The notes under the pieces are model-generated. The model worked only from the letters and a program-made list of their open reading frames with translations, was not told where the DNA came from and did no database searches. From positions 92,442 through 156,441 of the forward strand of contig JBKEHH010000007.1 in the NCBI GenBank assembly GCA_046710535.1: DNA of 64,000 bases, written 5' to 3'. The position numbers were made by a program, and so were the translations under genes. Source of the stretch: CAWVSB01 sp046710535. Lineage in GTDB: Bacteria; Pseudomonadota; Gammaproteobacteria; Pseudomonadales; CAWVSB01. Positions 51,856 to 61,216 of this stretch are shown piece after piece. Within the stretch, counting starts at the first letter, position 1, and the number at the start of each line of letters is the position of its first letter.

Positions 51856-52743
51856 TTAGTCAGCTAATTGTGCCAACAAAGCTTTCACCCATTTATACAG
51901 CCCTTCAATAGCGTCGGTCTGCTCTTCTCGGCTTGGCGATACCAGCCAATAGGTATTGCCATTACTATAGGAAGTAGCCAGTGGCGAAATTAACTTTTTA
52001 CTATTAACCCACAGACTCACTAACGGAAAAATACCCGCTGCAATGCCTAAGCCCTCGGCGGCTGATTTAATTGTGGCCATATAGGAGTCGCAAATAATAC
52101 GACTCTGCTGTTTTGGTATTGGGTGGCCAAGTAACAGTGACCAGTCGCTGAGCTCTGCTGATATGGATAGCAGTCGATGGTTTGCCAAGTTATTAATATC
52201 TATCGGTCCATGCTTGTCCAAATACTTTTGGCTACAGACAATTGATACATGGCTGTCGCCTAGCTTCCTGCAATCAAGCCCAGGCCAATTGCCATCACCA
52301 AAACGGATAGCGGCATCTAAGGCTTCGTTTTCAAAATCGACTAAAGACATGCGAGTTTCTAAGCGCAATTCGATGCCGGGCACAAAGTCAGCAAAAGATA
52401 GATAGTTAGGTATTAGTAACTCTTGTGCCAGGAACAGCGGTGCACTGATATTTAAAGCTTTAGTTTTAAAGCGGCGTTCTAACTCTAAGTAGCCTTGAAC
52501 GTGTTCAAATAAAATTTTCTGGGCGACTTTTAGATAGTATTGACCAGCGGGTGTTAGTGTTAGCTTGCGAGCTTTTCTTTCAAATAACTCAAGTTCCAGC
52601 CAATGTTCTAAAGCGCCAATTTGCTGGCTTATAGCCGGCGGCGTTACATGCAGTTCTTCGGCAGCGTCTTTAAAACTGAGCAGGCGAGCGGCGGCCTCAA
52701 ATACTGGCAGCCATTGTATAGGTGGTGTTTTTTTATAATGCAT
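51856..52743 (-). CDS. LysR-type regulator, GcvA-like
   Basis: 295 residues. Winged helix with F-E-A-A-A-R-L-L-S-F-K-D-A-A-E-E-L-H-V-T-P-P-A-I-S-Q-Q-I (about residues 14-41), then a substrate-binding domain with A-A-I-R-F-G-D-G-N-W-P-G and A-A-E-G-L-G-I-A-A-G. The P-P-I-Q-W-L-P-V-F-E start and R-F-G-x-G-x-W-x-G-L motif place it in the GcvA-like group. Divergent from the SDR gene at 52859 with 115 bp between, so it probably regulates the SDR/isomerase pair. Confidence 0.9.
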   Translation of the reverse strand: MHYKKTPPIQWLPVFEAAARLLSFKDAAEELHVTPPAISQQIGALEHWLELELFERKARKLTLTPAGQYYLKVAQKILFEHVQGYLELERRFKTKALNISAPLFLAQELLIPNYLSFADFVPGIELRLETRMSLVDFENEALDAAIRFGDGNWPGLDCRKLGDSHVSIVCSQKYLDKHGPIDINNLANHRLLSISAELSDWSLLLGHPIPKQQSRIICDSYMATIKSAAEGLGIAAGIFPLVSLWVNSKKLISPLATSYSNGNTYWLVSPSREEQTDAIEGLYKWVKALLAQLAD

Positions 52744-52858
52744 AAGTATCTATAGATAAGTTTTTATATTCTATTGGTCATTATTTATATGTTGAAAGAC
52801 ATCTTAATTAAGATAACCTAATCTCAACTGTTTTAGAAACGAAAATGGCGGTATCAAT

Positions 52859-53596
52859 ATGGTAGTTCAATCAAACCAGCCGGTGGCCTTAATAATGGGC
52901 GCGGGCGATGCTATAGGTTCGGCAATTAGTGAGAAGTTTGCTGAAAACGGCCATCTGGTGTGTATGGCGCGACGCAATGGCGATAAGTTGGCGCCGCTGG
53001 TAGAGCAATTAGCTAGTCGTGGTTTAGCTGCTCATGCCTTTAGCTGTGACGCTAGAGAAGAAGACCAGATTGTTAATTTGTTTGCTGATATTGAGCGCGA
53101 TATTGGTGAAATAGATGTGGTTGTATTTAATGTAGGCGCAAACGTGCCCATGAGCATACTGGATACGTCAGTGCGTAAATTTACCAAAATTTGGGAAATG
53201 GCGTGTTTTGCCGGTTTTCTAACCGGCCGAGAAGCTGCCAAAACTATGCTAACGCGCAAGCGCGGCACCATAATTTTCACCGGTGCCACCGTCAGTTTGC
53301 GTGGTGGCGCTAATTTTGCAGCTTTTGCCAGTGCTAAGCATGGTCTTAGAGCGTTGGCGCAAAGTATGGCGCGCGAGTTAGGGCCAAAAAGTATTCATGT
53401 TGCTCACGTAGTGATTGATGCTGCTGTTGAAACTGATTGGATTAAACAGAACCATCCAGCTTACGAAGAGCTTGCCGCAGCAGACGGTATTGTGAAGCCC
53501 AAAGATTTAGCAGCAAACTATTTAATGCTGCATAAACAGCCCAAAAACGCTTGGACATTCGAATTGGATGTTCGTCCTGCAACAGAAAATTGGTAA
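52859..53596 (+). CDS. SDR-family protein lacking the catalytic Tyr
   Basis: 245 residues. Nucleotide-binding M-G-A-G-D-A-I-G-S-A (residues 14-23) and N-V-G-A-N are present, as is a Ser in F-T-G-A-T-V-S. But the usual Y-x-x-x-K reads F-A-S-A-K in N-F-A-A-F-A-S-A-K-H-G-L-R-A-L-A-Q. The tail A-R-E-L-G-P-K-S-I-H-V-A-H-V-V-I-D is characteristic of a divergent SDR group in which this Phe may be usual. Activity as a classical dehydrogenase is doubtful. Divergent from a LysR gene and 28 bp before the HCCA isomerase gene. Confidence 0.82.
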   Translation: MVVQSNQPVALIMGAGDAIGSAISEKFAENGHLVCMARRNGDKLAPLVEQLASRGLAAHAFSCDAREEDQIVNLFADIERDIGEIDVVVFNVGANVPMSILDTSVRKFTKIWEMACFAGFLTGREAAKTMLTRKRGTIIFTGATVSLRGGANFAAFASAKHGLRALAQSMARELGPKSIHVAHVVIDAAVETDWIKQNHPAYEELAAADGIVKPKDLAANYLMLHKQPKNAWTFELDVRPATENW

Positions 53597-53624
53597 TTTT
53601 TACTAAGCAGCAGAGGGAAGTTTG

Positions 53625-54215
53625 ATGAGCATAACCGTAGATTTTTATTTCGATTTTGGCAGTCCGACGGCATATTTAGCGTATAAGCGCTTACAGCAAT
53701 TAAAGCAGCAATACACCTTTGAGATTAATTATAAACCAGTATTGTTAGGTGGTATTTTTAAAGCCAGTGACAATCAATCGCCGATGGCGAACCCTGCTAA
53801 AGGCGCTTATATGTTAACGCATGATTTGCCGCGGTTTGCTGAGCGCTATAATGTGCCGCTAAGTTTTAATCCTTTTTTCCCTATCAACACATTGCCGCTT
53901 ATGCGTGGTGCACATGCAGCCATTGAAGAAGATTGTTTCGAGGCTTATGTCGACGTCTTATATAATGGTTTGTGGCAACAGGAGTTAAATTTGGGTGATG
54001 CTGAGGTTATAGCAAGCACATTAGAGGCGGCGGGCTTAGATGCAGACAAATTGATGGCCTTAACTCAACAGCAGCATATTAAAGATGCTTTGATAGCGAC
54101 TACCGAAGAAGCTGTGGCGCGTGGCGCTTTTGGTGCGCCGACTATGTATATCGATGATGAAATGTTTTTTGGTCAAGATCGTATAGATTTTATTGAAGAG
54201 AGACTAAAGAGCTAA
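53625..54215 (+). CDS. 2-hydroxychromene-2-carboxylate isomerase-like protein
   Basis: 196 residues from ATG 53625 (GAGGGAA about 6 nt upstream; a TTG sits one codon earlier). DsbA-like/kappa-GST fold: V-D-F-Y-F-D-F-G-S-P-T-A-Y-L-A-Y (Ser is the usual glutathione-contact residue), G-G-I-F-K-A-S, N-P-F-F-P-I-N-T-L, and G-A-F-G-A-P-T-M-Y-I-D-D-E-M-F-F-G-Q-D-R. The named activity acts in naphthalene degradation, but most members are GST-like isomerases of unknown substrate. Probably co-transcribed with the SDR before it. Confidence 0.9.
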   Translation: MSITVDFYFDFGSPTAYLAYKRLQQLKQQYTFEINYKPVLLGGIFKASDNQSPMANPAKGAYMLTHDLPRFAERYNVPLSFNPFFPINTLPLMRGAHAAIEEDCFEAYVDVLYNGLWQQELNLGDAEVIASTLEAAGLDADKLMALTQQQHIKDALIATTEEAVARGAFGAPTMYIDDEMFFGQDRIDFIEERLKS

Positions 54216-54612
54216 CGTTAGACTGGAGTGTTAGCTTATGTCTAGGTGGGTTGCCAGAAAAGTGCGTTGGTGATTAATGTGATAGTTGGCTTGGTGTTGG
54301 TTATATAACTGCAAGTGTAATATGAATTAACTCTGTACTGGATATATATTCTACGAGCACAAAGCCCGTCTGTTAATATTATTAACCGGTTGACGGAAGA
54401 CAATGGTAATTGCCTTTTAAAGAATTGGTATTATCAGTGGGTCTCGACTTTTAGCTTCCCATAGCATGCCCATGGCATTATTTTTTTTGCTGGTGAGATC
54501 ATATTGATAGAGCAAAGCACTATACTGGCAACAATAGACAATTATTAGCGAGATAAACCTTATTAATTTCCTCACTTATATCATCGACTGGCTGCGTAAG
54601 CTGCGGCCGGTA
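54216..54612. other. Intergenic stretch, nothing firm
   Basis: About 400 bases between the isomerase stop and the Rieske gene ATG. The Rieske frame is open upstream to about 54535 without a standard start codon. Confidence 0.4.
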
Positions 54613-55413
54613 ATGTCGACTAGCTTGCCATATGTTGCAACATATACGCGCGAACTGCCGATTAGCCTTACTCGTATGTATGAAAACGCAATAGATGGTG
54701 AACATTTACTATGGCTTCATAGTAGATCATTTTCTCATTTAGAAATTCTCGATAAAGGCGATTGGGGGTGGCGCGCCAAAGGTAACTTCGCACCTAAATC
54801 GTTTATGAATAGTATGGAGTTAGAATTGCGTCTGGATCGCGATAAAAACTGTTGGATTACCCGAACAACTGCGGGTTTGGGTAAAGGGACTGAAGTGTGG
54901 ACCCATGCCTTTGAGTTAGAAGAAAATAAAATAAAAATTGTAGTCGATTTTTACATACCTAAACTGCCGAATTTTTTAAAGAGTTTGTATGCGCGGCAGT
55001 TAGTGGAGACTTACGCTAAATTATATGATGAAGATTTATGGATGATGACTACTCGTCAAAACGAGTTAGATAGAATTAAGAAGGGTAAGGCAATTGAAAA
55101 AACGGACTCGTTAGAATTGGGTCTGCTAGTTGAGTTACAACCGCAGTTGCCGCTAACATTCAGTTTTAATAATGACCCTTATCGACTAGTGGAATTAGAC
55201 GAGCAGTTACTCGCATTTTCAACAACATGCCCGCATATGTTGGGGCCGCTGCAAGACTCTGCCATTGAACAAGGAATAGTGGAATGCCCTTGGCATGGTT
55301 ATCAATTTGATGTGCGCAGTAGAGAATGCATAAATGGCGCCAAATGTAAGCTTGCGCCTGCGCCGACAATATCCGTTGGCAATAACACCGGTGTTGTTAC
55401 TGCTTCTAAATAA
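54613..55413 (+). CDS. SRPBCC-like domain followed by a Rieske [2Fe-2S] domain
   Basis: 266 residues. Residues 1-165 begin E-L-P-I-S-L-T-R-M-Y-E-N-A-I-D-G-E-H-L-L-W-L-H and look like a helix-grip (SRPBCC) domain. Residues about 175-260 are a Rieske domain with C-P-H-M-L-G-P-L and C-P-W-H-G-Y-Q-F-D-V, the C-x-H...C-x-x-H cluster ligands. In ring-hydroxylating oxygenases the order is the reverse, Rieske first, and a mononuclear iron site follows. Here no such 2-His-1-Asp set is obvious. The upstream frame (I-I-D-W-L-R-K-L-R-P-V) may belong to the protein but lacks a start codon. Confidence 0.78.
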   Translation: MSTSLPYVATYTRELPISLTRMYENAIDGEHLLWLHSRSFSHLEILDKGDWGWRAKGNFAPKSFMNSMELELRLDRDKNCWITRTTAGLGKGTEVWTHAFELEENKIKIVVDFYIPKLPNFLKSLYARQLVETYAKLYDEDLWMMTTRQNELDRIKKGKAIEKTDSLELGLLVELQPQLPLTFSFNNDPYRLVELDEQLLAFSTTCPHMLGPLQDSAIEQGIVECPWHGYQFDVRSRECINGAKCKLAPAPTISVGNNTGVVTASK

Positions 55414-55657
55414 CATCGATTACCTCGGTGGAATTTTATGTATTGGTAATACCCAGTCCCGTCTAAGAAAGATAAGGCTTTGATATTTAGCGGTGCTGCG
55501 ACAACTGAAGCAAAGATTTACCCTATTTTTTATTACGGAAATTTAGGTTTCGTAAGGTTGGCAGTGTTACACCCAGTGTTACATTAGAGCAACGTCACGA
55601 TACTGATTTTATATTCTGTTGCCATTTTGTAAGCATTTAATGCCATGCAATTAGGCG

Positions 55658-56290
55658 CTAAACAATCTGGTGGCGATGAGCTAACTGAATTAGTTCAGCT
55701 AAGGATTCAAGCTCTAACTTTCTGAGTATGTTACCCCTAAATACATAACCAGTTTTAGGGCTGATATTTAATTTCTCGGAGAGACTCTTCATTGAATCTC
55801 CTTGGGCCAAATACTGAAAGACTTCAAATTCTCTACTAGTTAACTCCTTCAGTATATTTTCTTTTTTATTAAGCTTATCCAACGCTATCTGGCGATATAC
55901 ATGCTGACTAAGATACTGTTCACCTTTAAACACTGACTTAATTGCCTGGATAAGTTCCTCAGGCGCACAGCGCTTAGATAAAAATGCATCAGCACCGGCG
56001 TCAAAACTTTTAGATATAAATGGCTCTACTTCATTAACACTTAAAATCACTATCTTAATTGCAGGCAGAATAGCTTTTAATTGTTTACTAAGCTGTAAGC
56101 CATTCATATCATCCATATTAATATCCACTACAGCAACATCAACAGGCTGCCGCTTGACATAAGCGAGCACTTCTTTACCGCTACCAAACTGCGCCACTAT
56201 ATGGTTTTGACTGTCTTCTGCCAGCAGCATGGCAAACCCTTTCCTGACGACAGGATGGACGTCTACTAGTAGTATTTTTATTTTAGTCAT
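55658..56290 (-). CDS. NarL/UhpA-type response regulator
   Basis: 210 residues. Receiver with phospho-acceptor Asp56 in V-V-D-I-N-M-D-D-M-N-G and conserved K in F-L-S-K-R, then a LuxR-type helix-turn-helix (L-T-S-R-E-F-E-V-F-Q-Y-L-A-Q-G-D-S-M-K-S, L-N-I-S-P-K-T). Its ATG overlaps the stop of the kinase gene by 4 bp, so the two are a two-component pair. Target genes unknown. Confidence 0.93.
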   Translation of the reverse strand: MTKIKILLVDVHPVVRKGFAMLLAEDSQNHIVAQFGSGKEVLAYVKRQPVDVAVVDINMDDMNGLQLSKQLKAILPAIKIVILSVNEVEPFISKSFDAGADAFLSKRCAPEELIQAIKSVFKGEQYLSQHVYRQIALDKLNKKENILKELTSREFEVFQYLAQGDSMKSLSEKLNISPKTGYVFRGNILRKLELESLAELIQLAHRHQIV

Positions 56291-58095
56291 TGCTGCGCTT
56301 GCTCCTTGTAGTTTACGTCTAGTGGCAGCCTAATCTCAATACAGCAACCCCTGTAGGGCGAGCTAGTAATAGCCATAGCCCCGTTCAATACCAGCAACCT
56401 CTCATTTAAGCCGACAAGTCCATAGCCCTTCGGTTTCCCGTTAGTTGTCATGCCGCAGCCGTCATCATTCACATTAATGATCACCTGCGAATCAGTCAAT
56501 TTTACACTCACTGTAATCATCTTTGGGCTAGCATGTTTCACGGCGTTGTTAACCAGTTCCTGTATAGCTCGGTAAATAGTAATAGCATAAGTATCGGGCA
56601 AAGAGTCAATATTAGAATCAACCATCAATCGGGACTTAGTACCTAATTCGTTAAGTTTAAATAGATTCACGCAATGTTCGATAGACACTTTTAAACCAAA
56701 GGTATCCAGCGCTTCAGGTCGCAGCCTACCAATCAAAGAGTGTACAGAGGTATGCAGCCGATCCACCAATAGCTGAGTTTCCTCCGATAATTCACCGATT
56801 TCAGGATCGTCTGCTATGCGGTTAGATACCAGTTTAGTATTGATACCTATCGCTGTTATTAACTGTCCAAATTCGTCATGGAGTTCGCGGGCAATATGCC
56901 GGTAATCATCTTCCTGCAAGTTTATTAACTTGCCCGCTAACTGCCTGATTTCATTAGTTTTTTCAGTTAACTCGTTAGTACGTTCTAAGGCACGTTTTTC
57001 AAGCCCTTCTCGCTGATCTACTAGATCATCTAATGTCAACTGTCTAGCTAGATTTCTTAGATGATGGCGATAACTGTTTTTCAAATAAAGCCAACAAAAA
57101 GCCCCTGTTATAACAATTAAGAGAATGACCGCAACTACTTCCCAGGCCAAAAACCCATTATCTTTTTGTATTATTAACTGAAAGGGTTTTCCAAAGTGGT
57201 CTAAGTCACTCTCAAACTTTAAGCTGCCAAATTTGATAAAGTAAGGTTGTCGATTTAATGCTGGTAATACTTCAGTTATCATCTCTCCGGCAATATTTTG
57301 AAAACTCAATTTAGTGATGGTTCGCGGTGCTTCAGTATTTGCTAAAGTAAGAAGTCGATCAGTTCTAACCAATATAGAAACCGCAAGTCTCTCTGTATCG
57401 TCAGCAATATCTGGATCAAAATCAGGGTATGTATCTAATGACTTAAAAATCATATAACCCTGGCCACCTTCTACTAGCTCAAAAGGTCTGGTAGCGGCAG
57501 TGTCCCCTGTTCGTATCGACTTGAGCAGTGCTTGTTTTAAAAAAGGTACTGCGAACATATCTAACCCTAAAATTATTTTAGAACCAGAGGTTCTAGATTT
57601 GCCAAACATCGTAGGGTAATAAGAGGCAGCCTTATTTACTTTGTGAAATACTCGATCATTTTCATAAGAGAAGTCTTTTATTTTAAAGTCAACATAGCCG
57701 GCTGCTCTGCGCTGTTGTTCAAAATCCTTTAGTTTATTGTCAGAAACATATTGATGAAAACCTAACCAATAGATATGTGGAAAAGCCTGCCTTATTTCAG
57801 AGGTATATTGATAAATAGCTGGAATATCATCAGTAATACGCAACACAGAAGAAAAGCTTTCCAATACCGTTTTATTGACACTAATTCTTTCATGTACCGC
57901 GTTATATGCGTTGGATGCCTCATCATAAAACGCTCGCTTATTGTCAGACAGCCGTAAGAAAATTAGCAAGAACACAAATACCACAGTCAGCAGCAGCCAT
58001 AACGAGACGACCAGCCATACCTGAGGGCTAGATTTCGCATAATGCTGGAAGCTAAATGAAGTTATTGTAGCGTGTCGGCTCTCTGCGCCATCCAT
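56287..58095 (-). CDS. CHASE-domain sensor histidine kinase (HisKA_3)
   Basis: 602 residues. Membrane helices at about residues 25-47 and 317-337 enclose a periplasmic CHASE domain (W-L-G-F-H-Q-Y-V, F-E-Q-Q-R-R-A-A-G-Y-V-D-F-K-I near residues 110-139). Cytoplasmic coiled coil, HisKA_3 with His406 in A-R-E-L-H-D-E-F-G-Q-L, and HATPase (N-N-A-V-K-H-A, N-D-D-G-C-G-M, G-Y-G-L-V-G-L-N-E-R). CHASE domains bind small extracellular ligands; the ligand here is unknown. Paired with the response regulator downstream. Confidence 0.93.
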   Translation of the reverse strand: MDGAESRHATITSFSFQHYAKSSPQVWLVVSLWLLLTVVFVFLLIFLRLSDNKRAFYDEASNAYNAVHERISVNKTVLESFSSVLRITDDIPAIYQYTSEIRQAFPHIYWLGFHQYVSDNKLKDFEQQRRAAGYVDFKIKDFSYENDRVFHKVNKAASYYPTMFGKSRTSGSKIILGLDMFAVPFLKQALLKSIRTGDTAATRPFELVEGGQGYMIFKSLDTYPDFDPDIADDTERLAVSILVRTDRLLTLANTEAPRTITKLSFQNIAGEMITEVLPALNRQPYFIKFGSLKFESDLDHFGKPFQLIIQKDNGFLAWEVVAVILLIVITGAFCWLYLKNSYRHHLRNLARQLTLDDLVDQREGLEKRALERTNELTEKTNEIRQLAGKLINLQEDDYRHIARELHDEFGQLITAIGINTKLVSNRIADDPEIGELSEETQLLVDRLHTSVHSLIGRLRPEALDTFGLKVSIEHCVNLFKLNELGTKSRLMVDSNIDSLPDTYAITIYRAIQELVNNAVKHASPKMITVSVKLTDSQVIINVNDDGCGMTTNGKPKGYGLVGLNERLLVLNGAMAITSSPYRGCCIEIRLPLDVNYKEQAQQ

Positions 58096-58438
58096 TCAAA
58101 CTAATTCCTATTGTAGTGACTCAATGCAAAGCTGCGAAGTATTTATAGCTAAGAGCATTGACCGTAGATGAATTGTTCGTAGTGAGCAATAAGAATTTTT
58201 CTATATATGTCTAAAGTCATTTATCTGATAAGAAAATTTCGCAAACAATGATAGAATTTTTCGTATTCCTAAATTATATAATAAGGCCCATAATATTTTT
58301 GTGAATTTTTAGATCTATATACCCCTTATGGATTAGGCAGGATGCCGGCATGGATGCAAATTATTTAACGCCTAAACCCTCTACTTTGCTGAATATTATA
58401 ATTAGTCATTCACAAAGGTCAAAATAGGGGGCTTTAAA
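58096..58438. other. Intergenic stretch upstream of the sensor kinase
   Basis: About 340 AT-rich bases; the kinase promoter should be here. No other feature recognised. Confidence 0.4.
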
Positions 58439-58570
58439 ATAAAAAAAATATTCAACATTATCGTAGGTGTAATACTTCTGCCTTTTATAATCGTTATGGT
58501 CATGGTTATCTTTATTCTGAGATTTATAAGAAATAGAAGATCAGCTAATTGGCGCTTGGAAAAATTTAAT
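58439..58570 (+). CDS. Possible 43-residue membrane peptide with ATA start
   Basis: After AGGGGG at 58426-58431 the frame begins ATA, then K-K-I-F-N-I-I-V-G-V-I-L-L-P-F-I-I-V, one strong membrane helix, and ends R-F-I-R-N-R-R-S-A-N-W-R-L-E-K-I. The helix flanked by Lys-Lys and Arg-rich tail looks like a real small membrane protein. But the start would be AUA; the first ATG (58496) is in the middle of the helix. Low confidence. Confidence 0.3.
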
Positions 58571-58633
58571 AAGTAGGGTCGTGGTAAACTTTCTGTATTA
58601 AGTAAACTGTGAAACTAAATTTTAGATCTATAT

Positions 58634-59260
58634 ATGTGCGGCGCTCTAATCTAAAGGCAATCCAATTATAACTTTGCCGATATTCTTCCTCCTGACGAAG
58701 ATGACGATATGGTTTCGCGCTCTCCTAACGCTGATATAAGACCGATTATGGCAGTTCCAGTTGTCCACAATAAGGATGATGACAGCAGGATGTTAGAGTT
58801 TCTACATTGAGGTAGACAAACGCCCCGACTAGCCAAGCCCTTAATCAATGCTCGCGCTTAAACAATCGACGAAAAACCTATATTTAAAACCGCCTTTAAA
58901 GATCGACGCTGCATAGTAGCTGCTGACGGTTGGTATGAGTGGGTCGATGTTGGTAAGCCAAAGAAACAACGGATGTTCTTTGAGTTTCCAGATAGACGTA
59001 TTTTCTATTTTGCTGCTATCAAGGGAAATGGCTATCACAAGAGACCCAAGCAAGATAAGTGGGAGCACACGCAGGCCGTTATTATCGTTATTACCGAAGC
59101 TAGCAGGGCTGTTTATGATTCGGGTCATCATCGCCAGCCTGTAATGCTAGATGCCACTAATGCCAAGCTATGGTTCAATAGGGACTATCAAGACACTAAG
59201 CAATTGTTAGGCGCTAAAAGTTACGAGGGCTTGAAGATAAGCGCGTGGGTAGTCCGGTAG
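58634..59260 (+). pseudogene. yedK: SRAP/YedK (HMCES-like) gene with three nonsense codons
   Basis: The frame begins M-C-G (catalytic Cys2 of SRAP proteins) and stays in one frame to the natural stop at 59260, with R-P-I-M-A-V-P-V-V, I-N-A-R-A-x-T-I-D-E-K-P-I-F-K, R-R-C-I-V-A-A-D-G-W-Y-E-W and H-H-R-Q-P-V-M-L near the end. Three stops interrupt it: TAA 58652, TGA at about 58808 (where relatives have Trp-Gly) and TAA 58859 (Glu of R-A-E-T). There is no indel. Intact SRAP proteins crosslink to abasic sites in single-stranded DNA. About 208 codons, normal length. Confidence 0.8.
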
Positions 59261-59335
59261 CTTTTTGAGCTGGCAATATTGGTAGAGGTAAATCGAGGGC
59301 AGGTCGAAATTTATTGTATTGCACTCGTTAATAAA

Positions 59336-59365
59336 AAAGCCCTATCTAAAAATAGATAGAGCTTT
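59336..59365 (-). terminator. Terminator of a tmRNA-type gene
   Basis: AAAGCTCTATCT/AGATAGGGCTTT (minus strand) with a 6-nt loop and a T run. It lies 5 bp after the tmRNA 3'-end fragment on the same strand, as expected downstream of ssrA. Confidence 0.8.
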
Positions 59366-59370
59366 GATAT

Positions 59371-59388
59371 TGGTGGAGGCGGCGGGAA
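59371..59388 (-). other. tmRNA (ssrA) 3'-end fragment, probable attachment site
   Basis: On the minus strand TTCCCGCCGCCTCCACCA equals the T-arm/acceptor end of Pseudomonas-type ssrA including CCA, but the rest of the gene is absent upstream. Such short 3' copies are left at one border of islands integrated in ssrA. With the terminator still attached on the left, the island should extend to the right. Confidence 0.72.
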
Positions 59389-59614
59389 ACTAATACTCTA
59401 TAGTTTATAGAATAATAAAATTATAACGCATTGATTTTATTGTGTTTTTTATGTTTTTGGTTGGAATGTTTGGCTCATAAACTAGGTGCATTGTTTGGAT
59501 AGAATGTATGTCGTTTAGGGGTGGTTGTATTGCTTAGACGAACTGTCTCGGTCAGATATATGGCTGGCTACAGGATTATATTGCTATGCGACTTTTGTTA
59601 TTTACAAAGCGATA
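59389..59614. other. Short non-coding stretch beside the att scar
   Basis: About 225 bases between the scar and the methyltransferase stop. No integrase or other gene is seen here. Confidence 0.4.
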
Positions 59615-61216
59615 TTATTTACTTTGTTCGAGAATACTTTTACATATATTTCCAAGTGCCATGCCGAGAAGTGGCGGGACCGCATTTCCTATTTGAGTGT
59701 ATTGTGGGACTTCAAACTTACGCATTTTACCGCCAGTAGTCACTTTAGACCGTATTTCATACCAGTCAGGGAAGGACTGAATTCTGGCCATTTCTCTTAC
59801 AGTTAGCGTACGCTGCATTTTGACTGATTCGTGGTAGTGACATGCATCGTCTGGAATTGATAAAGCTGCTGGAGCGGGAGCATTTGCTATTAATGCTTTT
59901 TGCGTTCGTTTCTTGGTATAAAGCTGCTCCAATATCTCTAATAATTTTGCCTTTGTAGGCTTAGATACCTTTTTGCCATCTAAGTCTAATAGCCAAGTTT
60001 TGCCTAGCTGACTTAACGTTTCTGAATTGATCGGTTCGAGTCCCGCTGTGTTCATGTAATTGGATATTGATTTGGTATCAGTTTTGCTTAATTTTGACAT
60101 TACTTGGTAGAGGCGAAACCGTGCTCGAACTTTGTTGTTGTTGTTTCGCAGCTCGTGATTGAGCAGCTTATTTACCTTGTGGTCGTTGTAGTTTAAGTAC
60201 TCATCGTTTATGCGACGTACATAATCACTTTCAACTATTTTTTTATCTCTAAGGTCATCAATAGCATCTTTGACATTAGCTAGAGCCTTTTTCGAACTAG
60301 ATATTTCTTTGTGGCTAATTAAAGGAGAAAGTAGCGAGTCTCTAAAAAAAACATCATCTTTTTCAACATCGAAATAGTCCAGATCGGTAATATTGGGCTC
60401 TTGCTTTGTCCTGACTAGTTTTACAAATCTCTCAGACTGTTTTAAAGCGTTAACTATCGTTTCATCGGTAGTGCTTTTCTTAAAGCCTTTCAGGACATCA
60501 TGTCTAAAGGCAATCATTATGAATCGTGGCCTATTTTGCGCAGTACCAACGTATTTGGCATTGACGTGAAGACATAGTGGAACATAGTTTTCTTTAGCGA
60601 AGGCTTTTGCAACTTCGAACCATGCGTAGTGTTTCTCTCCTTCGACACTAAACGGTCTTAGTATACCGGTAACATTTTCTAATAATGCTAGTTTGGGTTT
60701 TACCATTCCGACAAAATTCGCAAATTCTCCGGGTAGTGTGTTCCTGTGATGAGTATGGTCTCGCATGCCTGCTAAGCTGAAGCTTTGGCACGGTGGGCCA
60801 CCTGACACTAAGTCAACGCCACCGTGACCTAGTCCTGACGAAATACGATCTCGCAATTTATATTTGTTGGAGGATAGTAGGCTGTTTATATCAACAATAC
60901 TTCCAACTAATAGTCCTCTATTTAGCTCATTGTCAGTAGGGTTAAATCCGTCTATATCCGAGTGTTTGCTAAGTCCAGTAGCTTCCATGGGATTTTCACG
61001 AAGACGTTTTGATATGTTGTTTCTATCGTATTGGCTGCTTACCCAAAACACCTTCTCTATGTTTTCTAGTTTTTCTAGATCTGCATTAAGATGGTTGTAA
61101 GCAAAGGTTTCTGATGCCATTGGCGATAGCTCGTTAGCGAGTAACAAGTCAAAACCTGATGTTTCTAAGCCGAGTGAGAGTCCACCGCAGCCAGCAAAAA
61201 GTTCAATATGATTCAT
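59615..61216 (-). CDS. DNA (cytosine-5) methyltransferase
   Basis: 533 residues. C5-MTase motifs in order: I F-A-G-C-G-G-L-S-L-G, IV G-G-P-P-C-Q-S-F-S (nucleophile Cys143), VI E-N-V (residues 180-182), VIII Q-N-R-P-R-F, a long target-recognition region of about 200 residues, then IX R-E-M-A-R-I-Q-S-F-P and X Q-I-G-N-A-V-P-P-L-L-G. It protects host DNA against the divergent endonuclease. The spacer before motif IV is larger than in Dcm-type enzymes. First gene to the right of the ssrA scar; the recognition site is not predictable. Confidence 0.95.
   Translation of the reverse strand: MNHIELFAGCGGLSLGLETSGFDLLLANELSPMASETFAYNHLNADLEKLENIEKVFWVSSQYDRNNISKRLRENPMEATGLSKHSDIDGFNPTDNELNRGLLVGSIVDINSLLSSNKYKLRDRISSGLGHGGVDLVSGGPPCQSFSLAGMRDHTHHRNTLPGEFANFVGMVKPKLALLENVTGILRPFSVEGEKHYAWFEVAKAFAKENYVPLCLHVNAKYVGTAQNRPRFIMIAFRHDVLKGFKKSTTDETIVNALKQSERFVKLVRTKQEPNITDLDYFDVEKDDVFFRDSLLSPLISHKEISSSKKALANVKDAIDDLRDKKIVESDYVRRINDEYLNYNDHKVNKLLNHELRNNNNKVRARFRLYQVMSKLSKTDTKSISNYMNTAGLEPINSETLSQLGKTWLLDLDGKKVSKPTKAKLLEILEQLYTKKRTQKALIANAPAPAALSIPDDACHYHESVKMQRTLTVREMARIQSFPDWYEIRSKVTTGGKMRKFEVPQYTQIGNAVPPLLGMALGNICKSILEQSK

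Noticed and set aside
59371..59388. A tRNA or tmRNA gene
   Set aside because: Only the last 18 bases match; no cloverleaf or tmRNA body adjoins it.
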